Shown: one piece after another, positions 7,946 through 18,169 of the stretch
Layout of the letters: each line of letters begins with the position of its first letter
Numbering within the stretch: the first letter of the stretch is position 1
NCBI RefSeq assembly: GCF_014199305.1
Contig: NZ_JACIJK010000001.1
Coordinates: 124,001-188,000, forward strand
Direction of reading: 5' to 3'
From: Sphingomonas aerophila
Lineage (GTDB): Bacteria > Pseudomonadota > Alphaproteobacteria > Sphingomonadales > Sphingomonadaceae
Length of the DNA stretch: 64,000 nucleotides
Program-made: the position numbers and the translations under genes
The notes under the pieces: model-generated
Seen by the model: only the letters and a program-made list of their open reading frames with translations
Database searches by the model: none
Told to the model about the DNA's origin: nothing

Positions 7946-10759
7946 TCAGCGTGCCGTTGCGACGGACGCAGCGGGCACGACCTCGACCGGCAGCCCCAGC
8001 GTGTCAAGCTGCGGCTTCACTGTCTTGGCATCGCCCACGACCACCCACACCGCGCGCTTCGGATCGATCGCTCCCTTGATCGCGCGATTGAGCTGACCGA
8101 CCGTCAACCCCTGATAACGCTGGGTAATGGTGGCATAGTAATTGTCGGGCCGGCGCAGCAGGTCGTTCTGCTGCATGGCGCCCAGCACGTCGTCAGACGT
8201 CTCGAACTGCCCCGACAGCGACCGGATCGCGCCGGTGATGGTCCGGTCGAACTCCGCCTGCGTCATCGGCTTTGCGCCCAGGAAGTCGTTCAGGTCGGCC
8301 TGTAGCGACTGCAGCGACGGGCCCGTCTTGTCCGCCTGTACCGGTGCCGCGATCTGGTAGGGCGCAGCGTACTCCACCTGCCGGAAGTTACCCGATGCGC
8401 CATAAGACCAGTGCCGGTTCTCTCTCAGATCGGTGTTGATGCGGCTGAGGAAGTCGCCGCCCAGTGCGTCATTGGCGGTGATGACAGGCAACAGGTCATC
8501 CGTGCCCTTCAGCGCCGTTGGAATGCCGGCGACGATCAACGACTGCGGTGAGTCCGGGCGATCGACCAGCACGATCCGCGGTGTTGCGGGCTGCGCGGCC
8601 ACGGTGAACGACTTTATGCCGGGTGTGCCCGTGGCCTTCCAGTTGCCGAACTGCGCATCGAGCGCTGCCTTCACCTCCGCCAGCGGACGATCGCTGGTGA
8701 CGAAGATCTTGGCCTTGTCCGGCCGGATCCAGGCAGCGTGGAACGCCTTCAGGTCCGCCGGCGTCAGCTGCGCCACCGCGGCCGGGTCGCCCGCTCCGCG
8801 TTGCTTGGCATAAGGGCTCGCCGCTCCATAGAGCAGTCCCGGCACGACCCGGGCGGCAAGTCCGTTGGGGTTGGTCAGTTCCTGCGCGATTCCGGCCAGT
8901 TGCTGCTGCTTGACGCGGGCGACCTCGTTCGCGTCGAACGCCGGGTTGCGCACGATGTCGGACCACAGCGCCAGCGCCGGGTTCAGGTTGGAGCTCGGCA
9001 CCTCCAACGCGACGGTGGTACGGTCCGCGCTGGAACTCGCGCCGATCTCGGCACCCAGTCGCTCCTCGTCTTCCGCGATGCGGATGGAGTCGCGCGTGGC
9101 CGTGCCCTCGTCGAGCATGTTGAGCGTCAGTTGCTGCGTGCCGAGCTTGCCCGGCACGTCCGCCGCGACCCCGGCATCGAAGCTCAGCACCGCCTTGGTG
9201 ATGGGCACCGCCGTACGCTGCGCGTAGACGACCTCGATCCCGTTCGACAGGCGCGTGCGCTGCACCGCGGGGAAGCTCAACGGCGCCACTGCCGTTACCG
9301 CCGGCAAGGGCCCGCGATTACCCTTGGCGGGCGGCGTCGGCGCTTCGGCCACCGGCTCGGCAGCTGGCACCCGTGCCTCCTCGTACGCGTCACGCGGGCC
9401 CGGCACCACAGTCAGTGAATAGGTCGGCCGTGTCAGCCACTTGTTCGCCGCCGCCTTCACGCTGGCCGGCGTCTGCGCCGCCAACGCTTCCAGCTGCTTC
9501 TTGTAGAAGCCCGGATCGTTCGAATAAAGCTCACCCTCGGCAAGCGCGACCGCCTTGCCGCCAAAGCCGCCAACCGCTTCCAGCCCGTCGATCGTCTGCG
9601 CCGCGGTCCGCGTCACCACGCGGCTCACCTCGTCCGCGGTCGGGCCGTTGGCCAGGAAGTCGGCCAGGATCTCGTCGATTCGCTTGGTGACCAATGCCGG
9701 GTCGACGCCCTGCCGCACCACCGCCTGGATGGCGAAAGTGCCCCCCTGGGCCATGCTCGAGTTATAAGCGGCAACGCTGACGACCAGCTTGTCCTTCTTG
9801 ACCAGCGCGTTGTCGAGCCGGCTGGATGCCAGCCCGCCCAGTACGCCTGCCGCCACGTCCAGCGCGGGCGCGTCCTTGTCGTTGAGGCCCGGCACCGTCC
9901 AGGCTCGCATGGTCAGCACTGCCGCCACCCGGTCCTTCATCACCTCTGCCTTGGGCGTGGCAAGTGTCGGGATCGGGGCCGCCGGCGCGACGCTTGCGGG
10001 GCCGCGGGGGATCGCGCCGAAATACTTGGTCACCAGCCGCTTGGCGGTCGCGACATCGACGTCGCCGGCCAGCACCAGGACGGCGTTGTTCGGCCCGTAA
10101 TGCTCCTTGAACCAGCTCTTCACTGATTCCAGCGATGCAGCGTCCAGGTCTGCCATCGATCCGATGGTGGTGTGGCCATAGGGGTGACCCGCCGGATACA
10201 GCCCCTCGGTCAGCTTGTACTGGATCAGGCCATAGGGCTGGTTGTCGCCCTGCCGCTTTTCGTTCTGCACGACGCCGCGCTGTTCATCTAGCACCGCCTG
10301 GGTGATCGCGCCCGTCATATAGCCCATGCGGTCGGATTCCAGGAACAGCGCCCGATCCAGCGCCGCGGTCGGCACCGTTTCGAAATAGTTGGTGCGGTCC
10401 TGGTTGGTGGTGCCATTCTCGTCGGTGGCCCCGACCTGCTTCAACGGTTCGAAGAAGTCGCCCGGCGCATTCTCCGACCCGTTGAACATCAGATGCTCGT
10501 ACAGGTGCGCAAAGCCGGTCTTGCCCTTGGGCTCGAACTTCGCGCCGACATTGTACCACACGCTGACCGCGACGACCGGCGCCTTGCGATCGGTATGGAC
10601 GATGACCCGCAGGCCGTTGGGCAGGGTGAACTGCTGGAAAGGGATGTTCACTGCCTGGACAAGCTGGGCGGCAGGCACCGGCTGTGCCTGCTGCGCGACG
10701 GCGGGCGTGGCGAACGCGACGATGGCAGCGCCGGACAGCGCCACAGCCTTGAACTTCAT
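7946..10759 (-). CDS. exported tandem M16 metallopeptidase (pitrilysin/insulinase family)
   Basis: A 937-residue protein with a signal peptide (MKFKAVALSGAAIVAFATPAVA, about 22 residues) and two M16 halves. The first half has the inverted zinc motif HLYEH at residues 85-89 and the downstream glutamate E167 in VVQNEKR, so it should be catalytic. The second half, from about residue 510 after an Ala/Pro-rich linker, begins with TRLSNGIEVVYAQRTAVP and lacks the HxxEH motif, as is usual for the non-catalytic half. It is expected to degrade peptides in the periplasm. The start at 10759 has GAGGAAAG upstream; an upstream frame extension lacks sense as a signal peptide. It diverges from clpB. Confidence 0.93.
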   Translation of the reverse strand: MKFKAVALSGAAIVAFATPAVAQQAQPVPAAQLVQAVNIPFQQFTLPNGLRVIVHTDRKAPVVAVSVWYNVGAKFEPKGKTGFAHLYEHLMFNGSENAPGDFFEPLKQVGATDENGTTNQDRTNYFETVPTAALDRALFLESDRMGYMTGAITQAVLDEQRGVVQNEKRQGDNQPYGLIQYKLTEGLYPAGHPYGHTTIGSMADLDAASLESVKSWFKEHYGPNNAVLVLAGDVDVATAKRLVTKYFGAIPRGPASVAPAAPIPTLATPKAEVMKDRVAAVLTMRAWTVPGLNDKDAPALDVAAGVLGGLASSRLDNALVKKDKLVVSVAAYNSSMAQGGTFAIQAVVRQGVDPALVTKRIDEILADFLANGPTADEVSRVVTRTAAQTIDGLEAVGGFGGKAVALAEGELYSNDPGFYKKQLEALAAQTPASVKAAANKWLTRPTYSLTVVPGPRDAYEEARVPAAEPVAEAPTPPAKGNRGPLPAVTAVAPLSFPAVQRTRLSNGIEVVYAQRTAVPITKAVLSFDAGVAADVPGKLGTQQLTLNMLDEGTATRDSIRIAEDEERLGAEIGASSSADRTTVALEVPSSNLNPALALWSDIVRNPAFDANEVARVKQQQLAGIAQELTNPNGLAARVVPGLLYGAASPYAKQRGAGDPAAVAQLTPADLKAFHAAWIRPDKAKIFVTSDRPLAEVKAALDAQFGNWKATGTPGIKSFTVAAQPATPRIVLVDRPDSPQSLIVAGIPTALKGTDDLLPVITANDALGGDFLSRINTDLRENRHWSYGASGNFRQVEYAAPYQIAAPVQADKTGPSLQSLQADLNDFLGAKPMTQAEFDRTITGAIRSLSGQFETSDDVLGAMQQNDLLRRPDNYYATITQRYQGLTVGQLNRAIKGAIDPKRAVWVVVGDAKTVKPQLDTLGLPVEVVPAASVATAR

Positions 10760-10878
10760 ACGCAATTCTTTCCTCACCGGTGTGCCAGTGAGGTATAGCG
10801 GTGCCCCGCTTCGCCGCAATGGCCAAGCCGCGCTGGCGAAGCGCCACCGCACTTCCTATTCTGGGGAGGCAACTGGCT

Positions 10879-10912
10879 CTTGTGTTGCCGTTTAGCAACA
10901 CCACATCGCCCC
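10879..10912 (+). promoter_or_regulatory. candidate heat-shock promoter with inverted repeat upstream of clpB
   Basis: CTTG at 10879-10882 resembles the -35 of sigma-32 promoters, and ACCACAT at 10900-10906 is a rough match to the -10. Between them lies a 7-bp inverted repeat GTGTTGC...GCAACAC (10882-10888 and 10895-10901) with a 6-base loop. The match is imperfect, so this remains a candidate. Confidence 0.35.
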
Positions 10913-10931
10913 CAACACAACAGGGACGACC

Positions 10932-13508
10932 ATGAATCTCGAAAAGTTCACTGACCGCGCCAAGGGTTTTCTCCAGTCGGCGCAGACCGTCGCGATCCGG
11001 ATGAACCACCAGCAGATCGCCCCCGAGCATTTGCTGAAAGCGCTGCTGGAAGATGATCAGGGCATGGCCTCGGGCCTGATCGGCGCCGCTGGCGGCGACG
11101 CTCGCCGTGCGGCGGGAGAGGTGGATGCGGCGCTTGCCAAGCTGCCGGCAGTCACTGGCTCCGGCGCGCAAAGCAGCCCCGGCCTCAACAACGACAGCGT
11201 TCGCGTGCTCGACCAGGCGGAGCAGATCGCGACCAAGGCCGGCGACAGCTTCGTCACCGTGGAACGGCTGCTGCTCGCGTTGGCGCTCTCCAGCGGTGCT
11301 GCCGGCCGCGCGCTCAAGACAGCGGGGGTCACCGCTGACGGCCTTAACAGCGCAATCAACCAGCTTCGTCAGGGCCGCACCGCCGACACCGCGGGCGCGG
11401 AGGACCGCTATGACGCGCTCAAGAAGTTCGCCCGCGACCTGACCCAGGCCGCCCGCGACGGCAAGCTCGACCCCGTGATCGGCCGTGACGAGGAAATTCG
11501 CCGCACCATCCAGGTCCTTGCCCGCCGGACCAAGAACAACCCCGTGCTGATCGGGGAGCCCGGCGTCGGCAAGACCGCGATCGTCGAGGGGCTGGCCCTG
11601 CGCATCGCCAATGGCGACGTGCCCGACGGCCTGAAGGACAAGACGCTGATGGCGCTCGACATGGGCGCACTGATCGCGGGCGCGAAATATCGCGGCGAGT
11701 TCGAGGAGCGCCTCAAGGGCGTGATCGATGAGGTCAAGGCGGCCGAGGGCGACATCGTCCTGTTCATCGACGAGATGCACACCCTGATCGGCGCGGGGAA
11801 GAGCGACGGCGCGATGGACGCGTCCAACCTGCTCAAGCCTGCCCTCGCCCGGGGTGAGCTGCACTGCGTCGGCGCCACAACGCTCGACGAATACCGCAAG
11901 CACGTCGAAAAGGACCCCGCGCTCCAGCGGCGGTTCCAGCCGGTGTTCGTGGGCGAGCCGACCGTCGAGGACACCATCTCGATCCTGCGCGGGCTCAAGG
12001 AGAAATATGAACTGCACCACGGCGTGCGGATCACCGACTCCGCGCTCGTGTCCGCCGCCACGCTGTCCAACCGTTACATCACCGACCGCTTCCTCCCCGA
12101 CAAGGCGATCGACCTGATGGACGAGGCGGCGTCCCGCATCCGCATGGAAGTGGAAAGCAAGCCCGAGGAGATCGAGACGCTCGACCGCCGCATCCTGCGC
12201 CTCAAGATCGAGCGCGAGGGCCTGCGCCGGGAGTCGGACGAGGCGTCGCAGGACCGCTTCGAACATATCGAGAGCGAGCTCGCCAATCTGGAGCAGCAGT
12301 CCGCGGTACTCACCCAGCGCTGGCAGTCCGAAAAGGAAAAGATCGCAGGCGAGGCCAAGCTGAAGGAACAGCTCGACGCCGCCCGGCTGGAGCTCGACCA
12401 GGCACAGCGGCAGGGCGACCTCGCCAAGGCAGGGGAGCTTTCCTACGGCCGCATCCCTGCGCTTGAAAAGCAGCTCGCCGAGGCGGCCGGCGCGACCAAG
12501 GGCGCCATGCTGCGCGAGGAAGTCACCTCCGACGATATCGCCGGTGTGGTCAGCCGCTGGACCGGCATCCCCGTCGACCGGATGCTGGAGGGTGAGCGCG
12601 ACAAGCTGCTGCGCATGGAAGAGGTACTGGGCAAGCGCGTCATCGGCCAGGACGAGGCGGTGCGGGCCGTGTCCACCGCCGTCCGCCGTGCGCGGGCGGG
12701 GCTGCAGGACCCGAACCGACCCCTGGGCTCGTTCCTGTTCCTCGGGCCAACGGGCGTCGGCAAGACGGAGCTGACCCGCGCCCTTGCCGAGTTCCTGTTC
12801 GATGATCCGGCCGCGATGGTCCGCATCGACATGAGCGAGTTCATGGAGAAGCACGCGGTCGCGCGGCTGATCGGCGCTCCTCCCGGCTATGTCGGTTATG
12901 AAGAAGGCGGCGTGCTGACCGAGGCGGTGCGGCGCCGGCCCTACCAGGTCGTGCTGTTCGACGAGGTGGAAAAGGCGCATGGCGACGTTTTCAACGTGCT
13001 GCTCCAGGTGCTCGACGAGGGGCGCCTGACGGATGGCCAGGGCCGCACGGTGGACTTCACCAACACGATCATCATCCTCACCTCGAATCTTGGCTCGCAA
13101 TATCTCGCGGGTTTGGACGAGGACGCCGACGTGGCCACGGTAGAGCCGCAGGTAATGGAGATCGTGCGCGGGCACTTCCGCCCCGAATTCCTCAACCGGC
13201 TGGATGAGATCATCCTGTTCCACCGGCTGGGTCAGGCGCACATGGCCCCGATCGTCGACATCCAGGTCGGCCGCGTGGGACGACTGTTGACCGATCGCAA
13301 GATCACGCTGGACCTGACCGACGCCGCGCGCGGATGGTTGGGCCGGGTCGGTTATGACCCGGTCTATGGCGCCCGGCCGCTCAAGCGCGCCGTACAACGC
13401 CACCTGCAGGACCCGCTCGCCGACCTGATCCTGCGTGGCGACGTCAAGGACGGCAGCACCGTCCATGTCGACGAAGGCGACGGCAAGCTGGCGCTACGGG
13501 TCGCATAA
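10932..13508 (+). CDS. clpB: ATP-dependent chaperone ClpB
   Basis: An 858-residue hexameric AAA+ disaggregase that resolubilises protein aggregates together with DnaK. The N-terminal Clp domain starts [20 protein letters not shown]1 has Walker A GEPGVGKT at about residue 206 and Walker B FIDEMHT, and a coiled-coil M domain rich in Glu, Gln and Lys lies at about 410-520. NBD2 has GPTGVGKT at about 605 and the [13 protein letters not shown] pore region. Length equals the usual 855-870. It lies in a 172-base divergent region with the M16 peptidase; a candidate heat-shock promoter is just upstream. Confidence 0.98.
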   Translation: MNLEKFTDRAKGFLQSAQTVAIRMNHQQIAPEHLLKALLEDDQGMASGLIGAAGGDARRAAGEVDAALAKLPAVTGSGAQSSPGLNNDSVRVLDQAEQIATKAGDSFVTVERLLLALALSSGAAGRALKTAGVTADGLNSAINQLRQGRTADTAGAEDRYDALKKFARDLTQAARDGKLDPVIGRDEEIRRTIQVLARRTKNNPVLIGEPGVGKTAIVEGLALRIANGDVPDGLKDKTLMALDMGALIAGAKYRGEFEERLKGVIDEVKAAEGDIVLFIDEMHTLIGAGKSDGAMDASNLLKPALARGELHCVGATTLDEYRKHVEKDPALQRRFQPVFVGEPTVEDTISILRGLKEKYELHHGVRITDSALVSAATLSNRYITDRFLPDKAIDLMDEAASRIRMEVESKPEEIETLDRRILRLKIEREGLRRESDEASQDRFEHIESELANLEQQSAVLTQRWQSEKEKIAGEAKLKEQLDAARLELDQAQRQGDLAKAGELSYGRIPALEKQLAEAAGATKGAMLREEVTSDDIAGVVSRWTGIPVDRMLEGERDKLLRMEEVLGKRVIGQDEAVRAVSTAVRRARAGLQDPNRPLGSFLFLGPTGVGKTELTRALAEFLFDDPAAMVRIDMSEFMEKHAVARLIGAPPGYVGYEEGGVLTEAVRRRPYQVVLFDEVEKAHGDVFNVLLQVLDEGRLTDGQGRTVDFTNTIIILTSNLGSQYLAGLDEDADVATVEPQVMEIVRGHFRPEFLNRLDEIILFHRLGQAHMAPIVDIQVGRVGRLLTDRKITLDLTDAARGWLGRVGYDPVYGARPLKRAVQRHLQDPLADLILRGDVKDGSTVHVDEGDGKLALRVA

Positions 13509-13726
13509 CAAGGCCGCGGAGCTCGCGATGCGGGGTCCGCGCCATCAGGTCGCAGGATCGTGAACCGACCGCGTGTCCTGCGCCGGGCCACAGCTGCGCC
13601 GGTACCGGCGCGGTTGTGTCACGAAGGCCAGGGCCGTGCCGGCAGCTAACAACAGCTCGCCAGCCCTTCTCGCTGAACCGGATACCCGTGAGGGGTCGGG
13701 CGCTGATGGCTGTCACGGAAACGAGA

Positions 13727-13756
13727 GGGGGGCGGCGTTTTGCGACGCCGCCCCCC
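13727..13756. terminator. intrinsic terminator between clpB and the TonB-dependent receptor
   Basis: A perfect 11-bp GC stem (GGGGGGCGGCG and CGCCGCCCCCC) with the loop TTTTGCGA lies 18 bases past the receptor stop and about 220 bases past clpB. It is closest to the minus-strand receptor gene but could stop both transcripts. The 218 bases between clpB and this hairpin show no convincing coding sequence. Confidence 0.85.
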
Positions 13757-13774
13757 TTCTAAGCTCCTGTCAGA

Positions 13775-16700
13775 TCAGAAGCTGAACTTGGCACCAGCGC
13801 GGAAGCTGCGGCCATAGATGTTCTCGCCGGCCTGCACCGGGTTATAGAGGTACGCGCCATAGGTGACCGGATCGAGCGGCGGGAACCGGTCGAACAGGTT
13901 GAACCCGTTCACATAGAAGGTCAGCTTGTCGTTGACCTTGAACGATACGTTGGCATCGAACGTGACATAGCTCTTCACGCGGCAGCCGGTGTACGCCGGA
14001 TCCGGTGCCAGCCCGCAGTCACGATAGCCGGTGTCCTGGTCCATCGCCGACAGGTCATAGCCCGACGTGTAGTTCACCGTGCCGGTTAGAGCCAGCGAGT
14101 CGCCGATGGCAAAGGTATTCTGCCAGTTGCCGCGCCAGCGGAACGTGCCCGACCCCGCCGTGAGGTTGAAGTTACCCAACGTGTCGACATAGGTCTCCTT
14201 GCGGCCATCCGGGAACGACGTGCTGAGCTCGAGCTGCAGCGTGGCGTCCAGGTTGCTGGTCCACACGACGTTGCCGAAGCTGAAGCGGGTGTTGGCGCCG
14301 AAATCGATGCCTTCCGACTTCAACGTGTTCGCATTCACCAGGTTCGACCGGACAAACGCAACCCGCGGCGTGGCATTGGGGAACGCGGCGTCAGGCGCGT
14401 CGGCAATCACTTCATAGCCGGCCGGGATCGTTGCGCCCGAGTAATAGGCGGACAGCGCGGTCCCCGGCGTGAGCGACGTGATCGCGCCGGTCTTGCGGAT
14501 GTTGAAATAATCCACCGTGAACGACACGCCCCGGATCGGTTCCAGGATCACGCCGCCGGTGAAGCTGCGCGACTTCTCGGGCTTCAGCGTCGGCGTCGCC
14601 AAGGTCGTCTGGCCATAGCTACCGTTACGGATGTACGTCGGGCAGGCCGTGTTGAAGTTCGCAACCGTGCAGCCGTACTGCGCCAAGAACGCGTCGTTGA
14701 AGTTGTTCGAGTTGTTGGTGACGTATCCGGTGGTCGGCAGAGCGTTCGCTTCTGCGAAGCTCGGGATGCGGAAGCCCTTCGAGAAGGTGCCACGCAGAGC
14801 GACCTGACGGAGCGGCGTGAACTTGGCGCCGATCTTCGGGGACAGGTAATGCTGACCCGTCGAATAATGGTCATATCGCGCAGAACCGTTGATCGTGAGC
14901 TGATCAAAGACAGGCGCGTTCAACTCGGCAAAGGCGGCCGAGACGGTGCGGTGACCGGTCGTGCCGAATGCGTTGATGGTAAAGTAACGCTGCGTCGGGC
15001 CATTCTCGTCCGAGTTTGCGCTGGGCGCGTCGACACCTTCGTAGAACACCGTACCGCCGACGCCGAGCTGCAGCGGGCCACCCGGCAGGTCGAACAGGGC
15101 CTTACTGATGGTCACCTGCGCCTGATACAGATCGGACGATGCATCCGTCCGGTTTTCCGGCGTCAGGTAGTTGCGAACAGCCGCCGTGTTCGCCGACGGA
15201 TTGACGAAGTTGTACGATCCGTCACCGATCACATCGAGCAGGCGCTGGATGTACACATAGCCGTTCTGCGTGCGGCGCAGGTCGTTGTGCATCGCGGTCA
15301 GATCGACGCGATAATCCCAATCGCCAAAGATGGTGCCGTTGATACCGGCAGCAGCGCGGTACACGCGGCTGCGGGTCTCGTCCTGCGTGACCGTGTCAGG
15401 CAAACCGCCGATCAGCAGCGCGTTCTGGCCACTGGCGGCGAACGGGTTATTCGGGTTCAGGCGACGATCGGTTGCCGTGCCGCAGTTTAAACGCGCCGCG
15501 CAGACATACACCGGCAGCGACAGCGGGCCCGACCCGGAGGCGAAGCGGGTGGCGTTCGAGCGGGTCGAGAACTGCGGGAAAAGGATGCCGGCCGGGGCGT
15601 TGTTGAAAATCGTCGACGGATCGCCCGAGTAGCTCGAACGGGTCTGCTGGAAGTTCACTTCCAGATACGCTTCCGACGTGTCCCCAACCTTGGCCGTAAA
15701 GCGACCCGATCCGCCGAACCGCTCGATGTCAGGCGACACTACGCCATACCGGTTGATGGCGTCGGTTACGCATACGGTGCCCGGACGCGTCGGATCGGCT
15801 GCTAGATCGGCCGCACCGGTCGTAGCCGCCGCGCCATTGGCGCAACCATTGCCCAGAAGCTGGTAGCGCGCGCCCGGCGCGATCGCCGAAACGGCAGCGT
15901 TAGCGGGCGCAACGTAGAAATTCGGGCCAGCGGTGGTCGTACCGAAGTTGCTCGGCAGAACGCGGTTGTCCGGGCCGCCGATGCCGGTCTGGTTGGACGA
16001 GTTGAACGGGTACGGCAGGTCCCGGTTGTTCACGCCCTCGCTGCGATAGTAGAACCCGCTGACATAGGCGTTGTAGCCCTTTTCATCGAGGTCGCCGGTG
16101 CCCGCGGTCAGCGTCAGGCGCTGGTTGGCGTTGATGCCGCGCTCCGCGATGCCCGCTTCCGCCCGGCCCGAGATGCCGTTGAACGAACGCTTGGTGATGA
16201 TGTTGACCACGCCTGCGATCGCGTCCGCGCCGTAGCTGGAGGAGGCGCCGTCACGCAGCACTTCGATACGGTCGACGATGTCGTCGGGGATGGTGTTGAG
16301 GTCGACGAAGTTGCGGGTCGCGTCGTCGGCCAGCGGGTAATAGGCCGCGCGCAGGCCATCAAATAGCACCAGGGTAGAGCTGCTCGACAGGCCGCGAAGC
16401 GACACGGCCGACGCACCGCCGGCGAAAGCACCGTTGGCGGTGAACGAGTTGGTCAGCGCCGCACCGTTATTCGACGACAAGCGCTGGATCGCGTCCTGCG
16501 TGGTATTGATGCCGCGCTGGTCCAGGTTCTCGCTGGTCAGCGTGGTGACGGGTGACGGGGTCGCGCCCTGGGTCCGGAGAAGCGAACCGGTAACCACGAC
16601 GTCGCCACCATTGTCCTGGGTTTCTGCGGTAGGGGCAGGAAGCTGCCGGCCAGCATCGGCCTGGTTCTCAGCATTCTGCTGCGCACCCGGGAGCGAGTCC

Positions 16701-16843
16701 TGCGTCGGCTGAGTCGCCTGGGTCTGGGCGGGCTCGGTGGTGCTGTTCTGCGCAAGCGCCGGCACCGTCGCCAAAGCCAAGGCGAAGGGGGTGGTGGCTG
16801 TCAGCAGCGCGGCCTTGCGCGCGGAGGAAAATGTCGTGATCAC
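13775..16843 (-). CDS. TonB-dependent outer-membrane receptor
   Basis: A 1022-residue outer-membrane receptor. The signal peptide (residues about 1-31, ending PALAQ) is followed by a Gln/Thr/Pro-rich stretch, then the plug domain with GGDVVVTGSLL, LDQRGINTTQDAIQRL and the typical DGASSSYGADAIAGVVNIITK. The remainder is a large barrel ending in the outer-membrane signature AGAKFSF with a C-terminal phenylalanine. It should import a ligand in a TonB-dependent way, but there is no neighbouring transporter or enzyme to indicate the substrate. The start is a GTG with AAGGGGA eight bases upstream; a longer reading from 16891 would add a non-signal N-terminus. Two inverted repeats lie in its leader. 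Confidence 0.95.
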   Translation of the reverse strand: MITTFSSARKAALLTATTPFALALATVPALAQNSTTEPAQTQATQPTQDSLPGAQQNAENQADAGRQLPAPTAETQDNGGDVVVTGSLLRTQGATPSPVTTLTSENLDQRGINTTQDAIQRLSSNNGAALTNSFTANGAFAGGASAVSLRGLSSSSTLVLFDGLRAAYYPLADDATRNFVDLNTIPDDIVDRIEVLRDGASSSYGADAIAGVVNIITKRSFNGISGRAEAGIAERGINANQRLTLTAGTGDLDEKGYNAYVSGFYYRSEGVNNRDLPYPFNSSNQTGIGGPDNRVLPSNFGTTTAGPNFYVAPANAAVSAIAPGARYQLLGNGCANGAAATTGAADLAADPTRPGTVCVTDAINRYGVVSPDIERFGGSGRFTAKVGDTSEAYLEVNFQQTRSSYSGDPSTIFNNAPAGILFPQFSTRSNATRFASGSGPLSLPVYVCAARLNCGTATDRRLNPNNPFAASGQNALLIGGLPDTVTQDETRSRVYRAAAGINGTIFGDWDYRVDLTAMHNDLRRTQNGYVYIQRLLDVIGDGSYNFVNPSANTAAVRNYLTPENRTDASSDLYQAQVTISKALFDLPGGPLQLGVGGTVFYEGVDAPSANSDENGPTQRYFTINAFGTTGHRTVSAAFAELNAPVFDQLTINGSARYDHYSTGQHYLSPKIGAKFTPLRQVALRGTFSKGFRIPSFAEANALPTTGYVTNNSNNFNDAFLAQYGCTVANFNTACPTYIRNGSYGQTTLATPTLKPEKSRSFTGGVILEPIRGVSFTVDYFNIRKTGAITSLTPGTALSAYYSGATIPAGYEVIADAPDAAFPNATPRVAFVRSNLVNANTLKSEGIDFGANTRFSFGNVVWTSNLDATLQLELSTSFPDGRKETYVDTLGNFNLTAGSGTFRWRGNWQNTFAIGDSLALTGTVNYTSGYDLSAMDQDTGYRDCGLAPDPAYTGCRVKSYVTFDANVSFKVNDKLTFYVNGFNLFDRFPPLDPVTYGAYLYNPVQAGENIYGRSFRAGAKFSF

Positions 16844-16870
16844 GTAGCGGATCCCCTTGTTTGTGTCCGC

Positions 16871-16924
16871 GATTGGATTGCAATCGCCCAAACTGTTCGT
16901 CTGCCCGCCCGGAAAGGCCGGGCG
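16871..16924 (-). promoter_or_regulatory. inverted repeats in the leader of the TonB-dependent receptor
   Basis: Two elements precede the receptor start: a perfect palindrome GATTGCAATC (16876-16885), with an extra direct copy of GATTG adjacent, and a 7-bp hairpin CGCCCGG-aaagg-CCGGGCG (16906-16924). They could be an operator and a leader hairpin respectively; no regulator can be named. Confidence 0.35.
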
Positions 16925-17048
16925 CGATGGCGGACGGATGCGTTGGCCGCCCCATCACTGTCCACCTGCCTTTTGTTAATCGGACGCGTTTGGCGCGTTT
17001 CCATTCGAAGCTGTGCTCAAAAAGTCACAAATTTGACGCTTGCGCGGG

Positions 17049-17948
17049 CTAGTCGCCCGGCATTGGCCCTGCGGCCAGCAGCGGGTCGAGCTTGGCGCCC
17101 TGCCACCGCAGGCTCCAGTGCAGGTGCGGCCCCGTCGCCCGCCCGGTTGCGCCGACAAATCCGACCACCTGCCCCTGCGTCACATGGTCGCCCACCGACA
17201 CGTTGATGCGCGACAGGTGCAGGAACGCGCTGTTCAGCCCCATGCCATGGTCGATCATCAGCAGATTGCCCTCCAGCGTGAAGGGCGCGGCAGCGGCAAG
17301 GATGACCACGCCATCGGCCGGCGCCTGCACGGGCGTCCCCGTCACGCGGGCGATGTCGATGCCCGAATGATAAGACCCGGCCTCGCCATTGGCATAGATG
17401 CGCTGCGATCCGAACAACGTCGAGATTCGCCCGGTCGTCGGCCAGTGGAACGCCTGCGCCCAGCCGGCCGCATCCGTGCGCATCGCCCGCGCCGCAACGA
17501 TCTGCGCCAGTTCACCCGGACGACGCGCCGCGAACTCGGGCTGCGGCACGGGCACCTTGGGTAGCGTTGGCAGGCGGGAGATGTCCCAGGCCCGCGGCGC
17601 AACCGAAAAGGCGACCTGGGTGCTCCGTCCGTCCCCGGCCGTGGCGACCAGCGTCGCAGCCGGCGCGGCATCGCGATCAAAACCGATAAAGAAGCGGCCA
17701 TCGGACGCCACGGGCACGAGCTTGCCGTCCAGGGCCAGCGTCTGAGTACCCGCGGGCGCGATGCCGGTGATGAGGCCCCCCTGGATGGCCCGGCCCGTCC
17801 AGCGAATCGGCTGAAGCGCGACCGGTGCGGCCGGCCGCGCCACCTCTACCGTCGGCGCAGGCGTCGTTGTCGGCGGCACGACCGCCGCACAACCGGGCAG
17901 CAACGCGACCGTCGCGGCAAGCGCCGCCTTGCGCCGTCCGCCGATCAC
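17049..17948 (-). CDS. M23-family peptidase lipoprotein (LytM-type)
   Basis: A 299-residue lipoprotein with a lipobox LLPGC (C20) and a C-terminal M23 domain. The zinc-binding residues are intact: H194 and D198 in YHSGIDIA, and H275/H277 in GPHLHW. It is therefore likely a zinc endopeptidase that cuts peptidoglycan cross-bridges in the periplasm. Residues 45-120 form a beta-rich domain of unknown role. The start is the GTG that overlaps the DUF2093 stop codon (GTGA); a longer reading up to 18014 would run inside DUF2093. It is the last gene of the xseA-DUF2093-M23 transcript. Confidence 0.93.
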   Translation of the reverse strand: MIGGRRKAALAATVALLPGCAAVVPPTTTPAPTVEVARPAAPVALQPIRWTGRAIQGGLITGIAPAGTQTLALDGKLVPVASDGRFFIGFDRDAAPAATLVATAGDGRSTQVAFSVAPRAWDISRLPTLPKVPVPQPEFAARRPGELAQIVAARAMRTDAAGWAQAFHWPTTGRISTLFGSQRIYANGEAGSYHSGIDIARVTGTPVQAPADGVVILAAAAPFTLEGNLLMIDHGMGLNSAFLHLSRINVSVGDHVTQGQVVGFVGATGRATGPHLHWSLRWQGAKLDPLLAAGPMPGD

Positions 17949-18145
17949 TGCGGTGCCAGCGCCTCGCTTGCGATCTGCGCGCTGGCATAAGCCTCCTGCT
18001 TGGCGACGCTCCAATAGCGGAGCTCTTCCAGCGGCACCCGTTCCCCCGACACCGCACAGGTCACGTGATCGCCCGGCGTCAGCACGCGAAAGCCATTGGC
18101 CATGTAATGTAGCCGTGCGGGTCGGTCGGTATTGGACATCAGCAT
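17945..18145 (-). CDS. DUF2093 domain-containing protein
   Basis: A 66-residue protein containing the DUF2093 signature: ARLHYMANGFRVL, PGDHVTCAVSGE, and PLEELRYWSVAKQEAYA. The function of the family is unknown; it is found in alphaproteobacteria beside xseA. Two nearby ATG codons (18145 and 18139) are possible; the first has AAGG nine bases upstream. It sits 24 bases after xseA and its stop overlaps the M23 peptidase start. Confidence 0.9.
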   Translation of the reverse strand: MLMSNTDRPARLHYMANGFRVLTPGDHVTCAVSGERVPLEELRYWSVAKQEAYASAQIASEALAPQ

Positions 18146-18169
18146 CGTCAACGGCCTTGATCTCAAAGG

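Noticed and set aside
10284..13466. A 1060-codon minus-strand open frame antisense to clpB
   Set aside because: It is a by-product of high-GC codon use in clpB, which has full family motifs; the antisense product has no recognisable domain or ribosome site.
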